Assembly (NCBI GenBank): GCA_010015655.1
Contig: ML976700.1
Location: 1-64,000, forward strand
From: Bimuria novae-zelandiae CBS 107.79
Lineage: Eukaryota; Ascomycota; Dothideomycetes; Pleosporales; Didymosphaeriaceae
Length of the DNA: 64,000 nt
Reading direction: 5' to 3'
Shown piece by piece: positions 37,101-48,427 of this stretch (position 1 is its first letter; each line of letters begins with the position of its first letter). The notes under the pieces were generated by a model. That model saw nothing but the letters and a program-made list of their open reading frames with translations. It was not told where the DNA came from and did no database searches. The translations under genes were made by a program, and so were the position numbers.

Positions 37101-39410
37101 AGCTATTAATAATATAGTAGGTTCTAATGGCCTAGTGCCTACGCTCCTTGTCTTTGGCGCCTACCCATAAATAATAGAAGACTCTCCCCTATTACTATTA
37201 ATTACTTAACGCGCTGCTGCTATTAAAAAGGCTATAAGAGAGGTACGACGGGTACACGAGACGCGTTAAATTAATAATACGCTAGTAACGCGCAATAAAC
37301 CTGTAATACTTAAAATAACTATACTACCTATTAACTCCGATGTGCGCGTTTGGCGCGAGAAGGATGGATAGATAGGCCCCTATAAGCTTATTGCTATAAT
37401 AAATAAGACCTGTATAATACAGCTACCGCATAGCCCTACAAATTTCCGCTCAACGGTTATTAAGCCATACTACACGGATACCTCCCCGATAAATAACGAA
37501 CCAGCCACGCTACTAGCGATTAATAATAAGGATAATAGCTACCTAATAGATATATTAGACAACGGAGACAATAATTAGGACAAAGATAGCGAAACTAGTA
37601 GGACTAACTAGTATCGAGAATAAGCTTCTAAACTCCCTTAATAAAAACGTAGCTAACCTAAAGGTAGTAAGAATAAGCCTAAAGCTACTATAGCCCGCGC
37701 GAACCCTTATAGGATAGCTCGTGCGGCTCCTATAGCGTACACTGTCTATGCAGCGCCTAACGAAGCTTATATAATAGAGGTCTTTATAACGCACAAAGAG
37801 AATACTAACTGGCTACTTACTATATAGCTACACTAAGAGTAAAAGATAACTACACCTGGTTAACTATTTAAGCTATTAGATAACAAGGAAATTAATAGCC
37901 TTATTACTAATAGAGTCTTTCGCTTTAAACAATACGATCCTAGTAAGCACTAAGGACAGATTTTTAAATCGCGACTAGTACGCGAAATTAAAGGCAAGAC
38001 TACTACTACCTTATATAAGAAATTACGTCTTGTAGTGCAAGGCTATTAAGATAATAGTAAAGTAATAATTCTTACCTAATCGCTAACTATCTAGCGAGCT
38101 AGCTAATAAATTATACTAGCTATTGCTCCTTTACTCATGCGTAATAAAGTTTTATTAATAAATAGAGAGATCTCGCTTTGGCTGCGAGATATTACCTAAG
38201 CATATGTATAGTTACGTATAAAGCTTAACCGAGTAGTTATCGCCCACTTACCTAAGGAAATTAAATATAAGTATCTACCTAGCATAGTCATGATAGTTAA
38301 GAAGCCTCTATACGGCCTAGCTAAAGCTAGTACCTATTAGTGGGCAACATACAGCGCTTATTATAAGGAAAAGCTTTACATAGAGACCTTAACGTATGAT
38401 CCATACCTGCTTATAACTACTACTTAGGACGCCTTTGGCATAGTAGGCATATAGACTAACAATACACTTATCCTTGCGGATAAACGTTTCTCTAACCTAG
38501 AGGAGAAGGAGTTAATATTTATAGCTAAGCTAAAGGAGAAGCGAACACCTACTACTTTATTAATTTTTAATAGTTACGTCCTATCGATTAATCACACTGG
38601 CAAGCTCTTACTATAATAAAAGGATTAGGGCAAGAAGATTTATTTTATTAATGCAAGCTTAGCTAACTATTAATAATAGTACGTTAAATAGAGGGCTCGC
38701 GGCGCCTACATCGCGAGTATTTGCCAACTAGAGGCAACTTTTAACCTCTCTATTACTATATAAACTTAGGAGCCTACCGCTAACGACGTTAACGCGTTAA
38801 ACAAACGCCTATAGTAGTAACTAAATAATCTTAATCGTGACCTTACCTATAAGGCACTTAACCTGGCTTAGGCTAAAATTTTTATCTTCGTTAATAGCTC
38901 CTTCGCAAATAATAAAGATTTAAGAAGCTAGATTTGCTACATAATTATAGTAGCTATAGAAGATGTTGCTAACGCAGAGTTTACTATTTATAGTAATTTT
39001 ATTTACTAGAGCTCTATAAAGAGTAAACGCGTGACCCAGAGCGTACTTATATTAGAAATCTACGTAATAGTAAGAGGCGTTAACCTCGCATACTCTATTA
39101 CCTCGACGCTTGCCATGGTTATAAAGTAGCTTAGTCTACTATCTCTCCCCCTAGTAGTTTATACGGACTCATACTCACTGTATGAGTGTATTGTCAAGCT
39201 AGGAACGACTAAGGAAAAACGACTAATAATTAATATTATGGCCTTACGTTAATTATATGAGAGAAGGGAGTTGTTTAAGGTTCGATAGGTAAATAGCTAA
39301 GATAACCCTACCGACGCTATAACAAAAATATTGCTAAACAAAGCCCTAGAAACTCTTATTAGTACAAACTCGCTGCGCGTATAAGTTAATAGATAGGTAA
39401 CACGCAAGAA
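34189..39410 (+). pseudogene. Copia-A gag-pol, RIP-inactivated
   Basis: Gag starts MPFTDYLTKEE at ATG 34189, with the next Gln now TAG. GAG-pre-integrase sequence with NTPFLLYLADMDRLGV lies at about 36335-36380, followed by the histidine-zinc region (RFGYLLARWLYDLL) near 36540. The integrase core follows, with YNADRNFIFTKF near 36900. The RT has WLRDITQAYVQ-like sequence (about 38180) and KKPLYGLAKAST near 38300. The RT catalytic pair reads TNNT, with Asn-Asn at 38458-38463. RNase H lies near 38.9-39.2 kb. Many TAG/TAA codons. Reverse transcription and integration functions are lost. Confidence 0.87.
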
Positions 39411-39548
39411 CCCTGCAAACTAACTCTAACAATAATAATTATAATAATTACTATAGTTATTACCTTCTAACTTTCGTAAATAGCCTCTCCAGCGAGTGTA
39501 TACCTAATCCACACTTATTTTTACTATAAAAGAAAAGCTACTAGTATC

Positions 39549-39797
39549 TGCACAGCCTCGCCTTCCGCACTAAGGGAACTATGTAACCCTATTATACCCC
39601 TATACCCCCTCACTTCTAGTTAACCTAATACTATACCGAAACCCCTTTGCCTCCACACCACCTAGTACTCTATCATATCTACAAGAACTGGAAGGAAGGT
39701 ATATAGAACTATTATAGCATACACACAAGACAAGACAGACACTAGATACTAAAGACAGAGAGTTACTTGTTTATTCCTTGCTACCTGTGAACCGACA
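39549..39797 (+). repeat. 3' LTR of Copia-A
   Basis: Starts TGCACAGCC, ends ACCGACA. Paired with 33613-33861. Confidence 0.92.
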
Positions 39798-39849
39798 GTA
39801 TCTTAATTTATTTTATTATTATTTATATTATTAGAGTTGGGTTTGCCTA

Positions 39850-40230
39850 ATCCGTAATATTAATTAGTATTAATTTAACGTAATATTATAAAAGTAACGA
39901 GGTATTTTAGGTCTAAATAGGCTAGATTACTATACTTATTAAGTGTCTACGTGTAGGTATAAGACGTTAAATAAAAGTAAAAGATCCTTTACTTTATTTA
40001 ATATAAATTTCTTTATCTTACTTATCTAAGTGCTAACATCTATATAGCTAGCATTATTTGTAATTAATTAAAAGTAAGCTTTAAAGTATAGGCTATCGGA
40101 TCTTTAACTCTTAAAGTATAAATTTAAAGGTAAGAGCCTAGCTTCTAACTCTCGTTTATCTATTAACGTAGTATTATTAATAGTACGTCTAGGCTGTTAG
40201 GTTACCTAGAAGGTTACCGTGATAGCTTTA
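39850..40230 (-). repeat. Dispersed repeat R1, copy b
   Basis: Reverse complement of part of 18183-18990 and co-linear with 59060-59340. Includes CGTAATATTATAAAAGTAAC (near 39880) and the near-palindrome around 40155-40185, and ends near GGTTACCGTGATA. Its left side is close to the Copia-A insertion. Confidence 0.6.
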
Positions 40231-40422
40231 GTAAATCTTAATTAAAGCTAAGTATAGGAAGATTTTAAAAAAAATTATATTAAATATATACTAGGAAATA
40301 GTGCTATAGTGTATATCTAAGGGAGTTTAATTCTCTAAAAAGTACTAGAGCATACAGTGCTAAATATCTAATATAAAAGATAATACTTCTTCTTATTTAC
40401 TGCTTACATTCTTAAAAAGTCT

Positions 40423-41498
40423 TTATAGACCTGCTGTCCACTCTGCCTCGCCAAAATCGTTATCTGCATATTTAAAACCTCTGTTTGGTGGCGCATATGG
40501 ATTGCCTGTGACACTGCCTTCAATGTAGCTTTCTGGTTCGTTGACGGTTATGTCCCACGCCTTGCTGAAGTAATACGCCGAAGAAAACCAAGCGTAATTA
40601 TCCGCATTCATCAATGTCTGCAAATTTGGTGTCTCCTCCCCTTTCTTCTTCGCCAACTTTTTACAGCGTTGGACACCGTACACGACCACAGCAGTTATCC
40701 CACCGGGTATTTCTGCACTATCGCTTTCACCCACTAACGTGGTTCGAATATCAGTGATATGCTCAAGGAATCCGGCGTTGTCCACATGCATAAGTTCGTG
40801 AAGGAGGATATGCTCGATGGTAATCAGCCTATCCAGTGCTCGTGTTGGCTTGCCCTTGACGCGATCCTTGAGATGTGGGAATCCAAAAGACCAAAAGTCT
40901 GGACATAACACCATATTGTTCCCTGAAACATAGGCCAAACTATTTGCACATTTGGTCAGCCTTGAATGCTTAAAGTCTCTGGTATGGTGTCGCTTCGTAC
41001 ATTCTCGATTTACACCGACTCAGGTAGTCTTTGCATCGTACGTTCAACTGGTTTGTCTCTCCTTTTCCCCCGTTACCATAGGAAGGGAATCGGCCGGCTT
41101 TTCCCAAGTTGTTGAAAATTGTATTGAACCTGTTCTGGAGCGGTCCCTGAGTGAAAGTCACATATTAGCTTCCAATATCGTAAGAAGGAGGAAGTCAAGA
41201 TTGGTAAGCGTACCGAATGATATCCGTATCCCCAAAAATCCTTGAATATCGGATTATCGCCAATTCCTCTTGGTGCAGGAAGAGCTGTATAGGCTAATTG
41301 AATGACATCTTTGAAACCTCTGAAAAGAGTATCCCGTTGGCGGGAATCACACTCTGCTTCTGCATAGAACCAATTGATCCCTTGCAGGTCTGACGGCCTG
41401 TCAATGCTGTGAGCAAATTGAAGGGCTCTGATCGAGTCTGGTATAATAGCTGAAAGAACGGCTGGTGCAAAAGCTAGGCATAAGACCTTAAGCTGCAT
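40423..41498 (-). CDS. Secreted HExxH metalloprotease (deuterolysin/lysine-specific metallo-endopeptidase-like)
   Basis: Three exons on the minus strand: 41498-41214, 41146-41001 and 40939-40423. Introns of 67 and 61 bp have GT..AG ends and GCTAAT/GCTGAC branch-like sites. The joined frame is 948 bp (315 residues) without a stop. I chose the ATG at 41498 because it begins a signal peptide (MQLKVLCLAFAPAVLSA); an ATG at 41564 would add 22 charged residues. The zinc motif HELMH is at residues 191-195, a YG pair at 231-232 and NADNYAWF at 255-262, a layout like fungal M35-type proteases. The Asp usual three residues before the YG is Val here, so the third zinc ligand is unclear. Base composition is normal and RIP stops are absent, unlike the DNA around it. 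Likely a living host gene; activity unproven. Confidence 0.75.
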
Positions 41499-42083
41499 TT
41501 TGAAACGGAAGGAGTAAGGAAATCTTCGAAAGGGAATGCGTTGAGTGGCGAAATATTTGTTCACAGAGGGAGGCTCTGTTATTTTTATTTAGACTGACGG
41601 AACGGCTGATTGGAAGGGGTAGGGCAATACTATTAGAGAAGCTGTGGTTCCACATCACTAAGCATTAATAACGGTTGTGTGGCTGATCAGCAATACCCGA
41701 ATAGGGTAATAAAGTCGCTTACCCTTACTCCGGACTTCGCCCCGCCCGAAATAAAGTTCTAATCTTACTCACACGAAAATAGATATCAGATTTGGCAATG
41801 GTTTTATTAATATCATTGGTTAATTAATACACCCAAATGGTGTAAGTCCGGAATCTATGGGTTTATTGACCCTACCTGCTGACCCAATTCCACGATTTAG
41901 GCTTATTAGAGGAGAGAACCTGCCTGAGTCAGCATATAATACGCTTTATTAAAGTTAGCAAAGGAACGATTTATATTTAACGAATAATAGCTATAATTAG
42001 CAGCCGCTTTCTTAACTTGCACGTTAATATTAAGATAGTATAGTCCCAGATATCGCCTCCCAGTAATACACATGTGGTGTAGA
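41499..42083. other. Intergenic DNA upstream of the protease gene
   Basis: Probably holds the protease promoter at its left end; I cannot point to a TATA box. A CCGGACTT / AAGTCCGG inverted pair lies near 41733 and 41845. The right part becomes AT-rich and RIP-like. No gene seen. Confidence 0.4.
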
Positions 42084-42168
42084 CCCTAGACTAGGGCGGC
42101 ATCGACACCCAGCCCTAGGTGTCGATAGAACCCTGCAGCTACATCCGCAAATCTACCAGGGCTGGGTG
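42084..42168. repeat. Cluster of inverted repeats upstream of the C2H2-YR gene
   Basis: Three perfect inverted pairs overlap: CCCTAG/CTAGGG (42084-42096, 1-bp spacer), ATCGACAC/GTGTCGAT (42101-42108 with 42119-42126), and CACCCAGCCCT/AGGGCTGGGTG (42106-42116 with 42158-42168). They could form alternative hairpins or be protein-binding sites. Function unknown. Confidence 0.6.
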
Positions 42169-42408
42169 GATTCGTCCGCCTCTTCCATTGGCTCGCTTAA
42201 GTCAGCCCCTATGCTAACTCTCCAACCCCCTTCTATCTTAATCTAATCTCTACTACCAAAGCCATTGCCTACCAAAAGAGTAATCCCTTAACCTCTCTAG
42301 TAATCGCGCTTTTTTGACGCGCTTCACTAACACGCGCAAAATGTGCTCCAGGTGCGCGCGCGTCGCCTGCCAGATAGTTTCCACCCTTGTTCCTCATGTT
42401 TCTGATCT
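42169..42408. other. Spacer before the C2H2-YR gene
   Basis: Less RIP-mutated than most of the window, with a GCGCGCG-rich patch near 42350. The sequence before 42415 ends in a pyrimidine-rich CTTTCTTAG, which could be the 3' end of an intron, so a first exon may lie here. I could not identify it. Confidence 0.35.
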
Positions 42409-45066
42409 TTCTTAGGCCAACCCACACTCACAATAGACCTCTTCTGGTATCTAGAAGATTGTAAAGTATGGGTCTGCGCCTCTTGCGGCCACGGAGTCCA
42501 GCCTTACCACTATAATGCCCACCTGAAAGCCCGTCACGCCGACCATCCAGAACTCCGTTCCTCTAGGAAAGCCCAGGCAGTCATCACAGAGCTTCTGCAG
42601 AAGCCGCTAGTCGACCCGAGATATGCCCAGCTTTATGTCCCAGATCCAGGAGCGCTTGCTCTTCCCTTTCTTCCCATCTATGATGGCCTCGCTTGATTGC
42701 AGTGCTCATACGTCTGCCGCACTGATAAGACAATACATAAGCACTGCCAGGAACAGCATATTGAAGGGAAGCGTCGAAGGGGGGCCCAACCTAAAGCGCT
42801 CGCCGCCATTGCTCCGCCACGGTGGAAAAAAGTTTCGTGCCAACGTCTATTCGTCGCCGGGGCTGGCAGCCAATATTTTGCCATTGTATCACCAGCTTAA
42901 GTTCAAGATGACGAGTGTGTACGACGGCGCTGTGACATGGCGCAAGCTCTCTCCGAGGAGGATTTCGTGAAGGCCCAGGTGGATAGTGCGCTTCAGAACA
43001 GTGCTGAAGAGATAGGCGTATCAGAGAGCATCATTTTAGACCACGCTGGCAAGACTAAGGTATCTCCGTGGCTTAAAATAACACAGTGGCCACGATACCT
43101 AAATAGCTACACTTTTAAGGAGGTCGCACCGTTGGCTTCTCTTGCGGATCCTGCGGCGGAGCCTTTACTAGCAGAGTTTTCCGAGAGCCTTAGCTAAATT
43201 ATTAATAAAGCAAAACAGTCCGTATCCGACAATAAAGTAAACGTGTTTAACTAGGCGCGAATTAACAGCTTCATCTAGCACTAAAGAGCTTGGGACTAAC
43301 TATTAATAATTAAGCTTAAAGACTCAACATACCGGGAGTACAAGCAGGTATTCTAACAATTAATCTACTTTATACCCTGCACTATGTAGCTAGAGCAGCC
43401 CGTTAGTTTGTCCTACTAATTAACCACGTCGTAGCTCGCCCACCTGGACGAAATGATAGACCATGGCGAGGAACTGATGGCGCTTAAGAACAGGGAGGAG
43501 AGAAGCGACGATGAACATGGGCAGGGTATGCTGCGAAAGGACATCTAGTCGCAGCTAGATCGCGCTTGCCTCCTATTCTGCATCTCGTTTCTGGACTACA
43601 CTTTAAAAGGCGACCTTTTCGAGAGCGCCATAGTTGGGTTTCTCGCTGTGCTGGGCGTTGATCCAAAGAAAAAGATTTTCAAAGATGCATATTCGTACAC
43701 GAGCTACCTATCGGCGTTTATTAAGATATCGCAGCTGCTCGTAATTCAGAGAGCCGTGATGATAGCGGAAGAGAGGGAGATCGACCAACCAGTAAACGTC
43801 CTCGATAAAATAAGAGAACAATTCCTAATCTATAGCAGTTAATTACCCTTTAATTAGGTGCTACGACTACGAGCGTACGGGAAGAAGATTCGGAATACTA
43901 CCATAAGCTTAGGCTATATCTACTAGTTGGATAATTACAAGAAGCTAACGTACAAGAATCTCAAAATAAGAATAGCTAATTTTAAGAGCTTCGTCCGCAT
44001 CTAGATAGAACTCGCGCAGTCCGAACTAGAGCAACTCTTCCTCTTACATAACAAAGAGAAGCAGGAGGATGTGATCCTAAGGTTCGAGCTACGTGACCTA
44101 AAGGATAATCCGACGAAAGACGCGAAAGGATAGAGCTTTCTTAAAGATCCACGCAACACGGATATTTTGCCCAATAGTAACCGCTAGGTGCTCGATCGCG
44201 TCTTAGAAACCGACTAGTTGCAAGCGGAGTTCGTAGAAGTGCGGAAGAAGGATTCCAAAGTCATATAGAAGCTAATAGCGGAGAAGCGGTATATTTCTAG
44301 GATTAACTGCAACCTTAAACAATTGCTCCTTTTTGTCTATCTTACAACAGGGCAACCCGCTCGCGGCACCAAAATCCTTAGCTTGCGCCATTGCAACACG
44401 GTAAACGGGCATCATCGCAGTATCTTCATTAAGGATGGTCTAGTTAGTACAGTCACAGCGTATCATAAGGGATACAGTATCGTCGGCTTAACAAAGATTA
44501 TCCACCGGTACCTGCCAAAGGAAGTAAGCGAACTCGTTGTCTACTACTTATAGTTCATTCTTCCATTCCAGAGGAAGCTCGAAGTGCTTGTTTGGGCAAA
44601 CAAGACCCCTGCATCACTGTATCTTTAGCCCAAAGGGAATGGAAGTTGGGACAGTACTCGCTTAACAGAGTTGTTAAAAGTCGAGGCGGATGCGCATCTA
44701 AAGACTCATTTAAATATTACCTCCTACAGACACGCAGCGATCGCTATATCCCGTGTTTATCTAAAGTGTGGTGGCTTCAAACGGGACTACGGAGTTGAAG
44801 ATAACAACACGAACAACTAGGCAAGCCATACATCATGGATCGCCAGAACTATCTATGCAAGAGGGCTAGAAGAGGCACTGGGTGCTATTAAAGCAAGGAG
44901 AGCTGAGTATCGAGCGATTAGCCGTAAATAGCATGGCTTCCTTAGGTTCCGAGCCTACCTGCCTTCTAGAAGACGGCCACTCTCTGAAATGCTAAATAGG
45001 GAAGCCTAAGCTAGAGCTATTACGAAAAGGCAACGGTATAATAAATAAGGGCTAGTGCTCTATCGG
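42409..45066 (+). pseudogene. C2H2 (OrsD/DUF3505-like) plus tyrosine-recombinase-like protein (copy 2), without helicase
   Basis: One plus frame runs without frameshift from about 42409 to 45066. First comes an OrsD-like C2H2 finger, CKVWVCASCGHGVQP with HLKARH (42460-42540), followed by a second Cys/His block (CSYVCRTDKTIHKHCQEQH, from 42700). The middle region includes FLAVLGVDPKKKIFKDAYS (43640-43700). The YR-like domain then has box I TTGQPARGTKILSLRH with Arg at 44362-44364, a lysine strand AYHKGYS, box II TSYRHAAIAI with Arg at 44728-44730, and SHTSWIARTIY with His 44827-44829 and Tyr 44854-44856. His-to-Tyr spacing is nine residues, as in LGHSS...Y boxes. Catalytic residues are kept, but several TAA/TAG and one TGA interrupt the frame. 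The helicase present in copy 1 is absent. Confidence 0.75.
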
Positions 45067-45379
45067 TCCACGGGGAAAATTAGGTTGGCCCTGTGACGGC
45101 CTGACATGCCAGCAGGTCACATGACCTCGCGTACGAGGCGCAACTGCCGTACGCTCTGGTGCAGCTGCTCGCTCCACCAGCGCAGCTGCTGCAGATGGAC
45201 AGTTGTTCCGCGCCGACGGCCGCGCACAAAAGCGCGCGAGCCCTGTGTACCTACAGTCTCCTCATCTTAGTGTAGCTGAAATAGAGCCAACTTACCTCAT
45301 CTACTCTTTCGATGCAGGAGCCCGCGCTCGTCCTCACAGGCCCTAGAGTATTAATCGCAAGCACACCCTGCCCTACAGG
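45067..45379. other. GC-rich, little-mutated spacer
   Basis: About 300 bp much richer in G+C than its surroundings, with CAGCTGCTGCAG-type repeats and an AGGTCA-CA-TGACCT inverted pair near 45105. No reading frame that I would call a gene. Confidence 0.45.
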
Positions 45380-45540
45380 TAACATTTTAATTAGTTCTCG
45401 TGAGCTAATTTACCCTAATTTTAGACCTAAGATTTAGGGTTACGAGTTGCACGTCCTAGCTAATTTACAGCGCTAGAAACTATGTATTTATCAGCGTTAG
45501 GGTTACGCGTTAGGGTTAGGGTTAACATAATATGGCGGCG
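45380..45540 (+). repeat. Subtelomeric repeat, copy 2, left part
   Basis: Co-linear with the minus strand of 4960-4800. Includes the telomere-like tract at 45496-45526 and stops at GGCGG-CG, where Copia-B is inserted. The repeat resumes at 57667. Confidence 0.68.
45496..45526 (+). repeat. Interstitial telomere-like tract
   Basis: GTTAGGGTTACGCG followed by TTAGGGTTAGGG and TTAAC, matching the tract at 4825-4853 including the ACGCG interruption. Confidence 0.78.
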
Positions 45541-45737
45541 TGTCAGATTTAATAGTGTTCTGTCACTTTGAGCTAATGCAATGATGAGAATTAATAGTTG
45601 TGATAATTAATTAATAATATTCGTGTTATCTTGTTCGTGTTCTGTTAGACTGCTACCGAAGTCTTCTTTTCTTGGCGTAGGATTACCCAGCCACCTTTAC
45701 ACTTTGAGTTTAGTGCAAAGTGCCATGTAATCGGACA
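45541..45737 (-). repeat. 3' LTR of Copia-B
   Basis: 197 bp. Inverted ends TGTC/GACA. Same family as the solo LTR at 24446-24644. Confidence 0.93.
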
Positions 45738-47845
45738 TACCCCCTTAGCTTAGGCTTATCCTTAAGCTAGAGACTATCTGTCGGTGATCTAATAGTATTA
45801 TCCTTTATAGTTTAATTTCAAAAGCTTCTATTCTCTGCTCTAGCTTAAGTAGGTTGACCTCTACGTTTATAATCTTGTCCTTAATTTCTATAAGTCCTAA
45901 TTTGTTTAGAAAGTTACTCTACTTATTGGCTGGCAAGGCCTTCGTAAGCCTATCTACAACCATGTCCTCCGAGCGTTGATAGTCCACCTTAATTGTCTTT
46001 AATACGACCTCTTGTCTTAGCTAGTAATTATAGATATTTATATAACGGAGCTTAGTCTGCAGCTTAGCGATCTCTTTAGTAATAAGCTAGATTGTTTGCT
46101 GGTTATTGCAATTAATTGTAATAAGGGAATTGCTAAGGTTAATCTTTAGCTCCTTTAGTAATCGTGAGATAAATAAAGCTTCTTTAGCTACCTATAAGAG
46201 AGCTAGTAATTTGGCCTTTATAGTTAATGTAGTAACTGTATCTTGCTTATTTGCTTTCTATGTAATTAAGCCACTAAATAACTTAATAATATATTCTTAT
46301 AAGCTCTTGCGATCGAGCGTATTATCGGCGAAAGAAGCGTTACTTGCCACCTCTAAAGTATCTACACCCCCAAGCTAAAGACCTAGTGATCTGGTATCCG
46401 CAAGATAGAGGAGAACTTAGTTAATAGTGGCTTAGTGCTCTTTGCTTGGGTTTAATAGGAATCGTGAAAGTTAAGAGCTTACAAAGGTAATATCTAGTCG
46501 TGTGGTTACTATAGCGTAGAGGATAGATCCTATCTTGCGCTGATATTAATTAACTTTAGCCTTACTAGCGAGCCTAGTTCGAGGAAGTAGTTTAACTACT
46601 GCTATAGGTATTTCGTGCTGTATCTTATGTTGCTTAATAAGGCGCGAGATCTTGTTAATGTATAAGGCCTGTAAAAGCCAGATCTTTCCGTTTAGGCGGT
46701 CTCTAATAACTTCAACTCCTAGAAACTATTATAGGTCGTTACTACTAGTGAGTGTAAATTTAGTGCTTATCTTTACTAGAGCAGCTTTAGTAGCTTGCTA
46801 TTATGACTTGTCGTAAGTAATAATAAGGTTATCTACATAGAAGAAAATAATAATGCCATCCTTAATAAGACAGTATGGCTCGTGGGGTACTGTTTTAAAA
46901 CCTATATTACGAAGTGTTAATGTGAACTCTCTCTACTAAAGTAGTAGAGATATGCGTAGTCCATAGAGTGCTTTGTGTAGGTGGAGGACTGTGCCTGCTC
47001 GCGAGTAGCCACGGGGCATTCTTATATAGATTTCTCTGTCCAGCTTTGCGTGGACAAAAGCGTTGGTAACGTCGTGTTAGATAAGCTCTAGGTTAAACCA
47101 AGCTATAATTGCTATAAGCATATAAAATAATTATCCTACTAGTGTTATAGCGTAGGTTTCTTACAAAGTAAGGTGCTATTATTAGTTACCTCTTATAACT
47201 AGTCGTGTCTTGCACTTCTATAGTCGATGGTGTTTATTAAACTTATAGGTATATACCTATATATAGTTAAGGATTTAGTGGCCTGCTGCTTTTACTGGAG
47301 CGGCTGCAACCTTACTCTAGGATTTTATTTCCTTGTGGCTCTATAGATGGGATCGCTTGGCTTCCTTCCATATATCGTAGAGAGGGTGGTCCTCGAGCTT
47401 GTTTTGGCATGTGGGTGGCTCTGGTAGCACGCTCTGATGCGGCTTCTTGCCTACTATAATTATACGTCGAAGCTAGGCCTTATTAAGAACCTTACTATTA
47501 TATTTACCAGCGCTGCCAGCTTTAGTGCCTGCTATAAAAGTAGTAATCTATAGGCTTATTTATAATTACACTGCTTATGCTTTGTAAGGTAGTTCAGGTT
47601 ATTTATCTCCTGTTATTAACTAGGCAAGGAGTGTAACTAGTAGTAGAGTTAATAAAGGCGTTAGGTATTTATAGCTAAATTTCTTACTTTGCCTATAGCC
47701 TAAGGTCTCCTCGTCCCCTTCCTTATACGATGTGTTGGTGATTATTTTATCTTTATAAAAGGACTCCGTCTCTAGGTTTTACTAAAGTAAGGGAGGTAGC
47801 TCTACTAATCGCACCTAAGCTACGATTTCTTCTAAGGTGCTATGC
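45738..47845 (-). pseudogene. Copia-B pol, C-terminal half (RT and RNase H)
   Basis: Minus-strand RT begins near 47400 (NKLEDHPLYDIWKEAKRSH). The catalytic box reads FFYVDNLIITYDKS, with the first Asp kept and the second changed to Asn at 46828-46830. RNase H follows toward 45.8 kb. The YVDD type of box places it in a different Copia clade from the QTDD elements elsewhere in the window. Fewer stops than Copia-C. Upstream coding resumes at 54694. Confidence 0.82.
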
Positions 47846-48299
47846 TGTTAGGTTCCATTTAGGATAGCTGGTCCTAAACGGGCTATGGTTGGTTCTCGGG
47901 CAGGAGTACTAGTAGGACGGGAAAGGGTCGTAGTGATAGCTTACGCTTGTCACTAAAACGTTGGTATTAAAGGTGTGTACAGCATAATTAAATCAATAAG
48001 GTTGCTTACTCAGATCTAAACAATAGATTGATAAACAAGATTAAACACGAATATCCGGGAGGGATATTCGGGCTCTCTATATACTACGTGAATCCTGCCA
48101 TCCTGCATCCCTTTACCATCCAACCCTTGGCGGGATGGTGCTGCCATCCGGGATGTTACTACCATCCTGTTCTTGGCAGGATGGTTCCTCTTGGCAGGAT
48201 GGTAGGTCACGTGATCTTGGTAGTGTAGTCCTAGTGATGGTTACCCCGCGGCTGCCTATTGTTGGTCCTTAATATTTGTAGGTCGCTTGGATCCTAACA
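47846..48299 (-). repeat. 3' LTR of Gypsy-B
   Basis: 454 bp. Contains direct and inverted copies of GGCAGGATGG/CCATCCTGCC and a GTCACGTGA box near 48207-48215. Paired with 54235-54688. Confidence 0.93.
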
Positions 48300-48315
48300 T
48301 CACCTCCCCTCCTTC
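48300..48315 (-). promoter_or_regulatory. Polypurine tract of Gypsy-B
   Basis: On the minus strand GAAGGAGGGGAGGTGA directly abuts the start of the 3' LTR, the position where plus-strand DNA synthesis is primed in LTR retrotransposons. Confidence 0.8.
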
Positions 48316-48371
48316 TAGATATTGTCTTAATATCCTTGCGCCTTGCCGTGTGGCTGCATAAGCGGTCGTTC

Positions 48372-48379
48372 TATATAAG
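48372..48379 (+). promoter_or_regulatory. TATA-like box of the antisense ORF
   Basis: CTATATAAG lies about 50 bp before the ATG at 48428, on the same strand. Position and sequence suit a core promoter; expression is not shown. Confidence 0.4.
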
Positions 48380-48427
48380 TATGTTGTAGGTCCTAGTTAT
48401 TTCTAGAACCTGATTACCTTCCTAACT

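Larger units (their letters stand above)
33613..39797 (+). mobile_element. Copia-A: complete Ty1/Copia LTR retrotransposon
   Basis: Two 249-bp LTRs (33613-33861 and 39549-39797) begin TGCACAGCC (TACACAGCC in the left copy) and end TGACA/CGACA. Plus-strand gag-pol lies between. A purine tract AAAAGAAAAG stands about 15 bp before the 3' LTR. The flanking pentamers are CTATC and GTATC: four of five bases agree, so the target duplication is probable but imperfect. Between the 5' LTR and gag lie two similar hairpin-like blocks (GACCCTAAGCGTTTACTTAG near 33976 and a related one near 34050). Confidence 0.9.

Noticed and set aside
41720..41860. MITE suggested by the CCGGACTT/AAGTCCGG pair
   Set aside because: Arms of only 8 bp, no target duplication found.
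42623..42970. Alternative plus frame of 115 codons
   Set aside because: Overlaps the C2H2-YR frame, which has zinc ligands and stays continuous over 2.6 kb.
48016..48210. Minus frame of 64 codons, also found at 54399-54599
   Set aside because: Both lie at the same place in the two LTRs of Gypsy-B; duplication comes with the LTR and no coding evidence remains.
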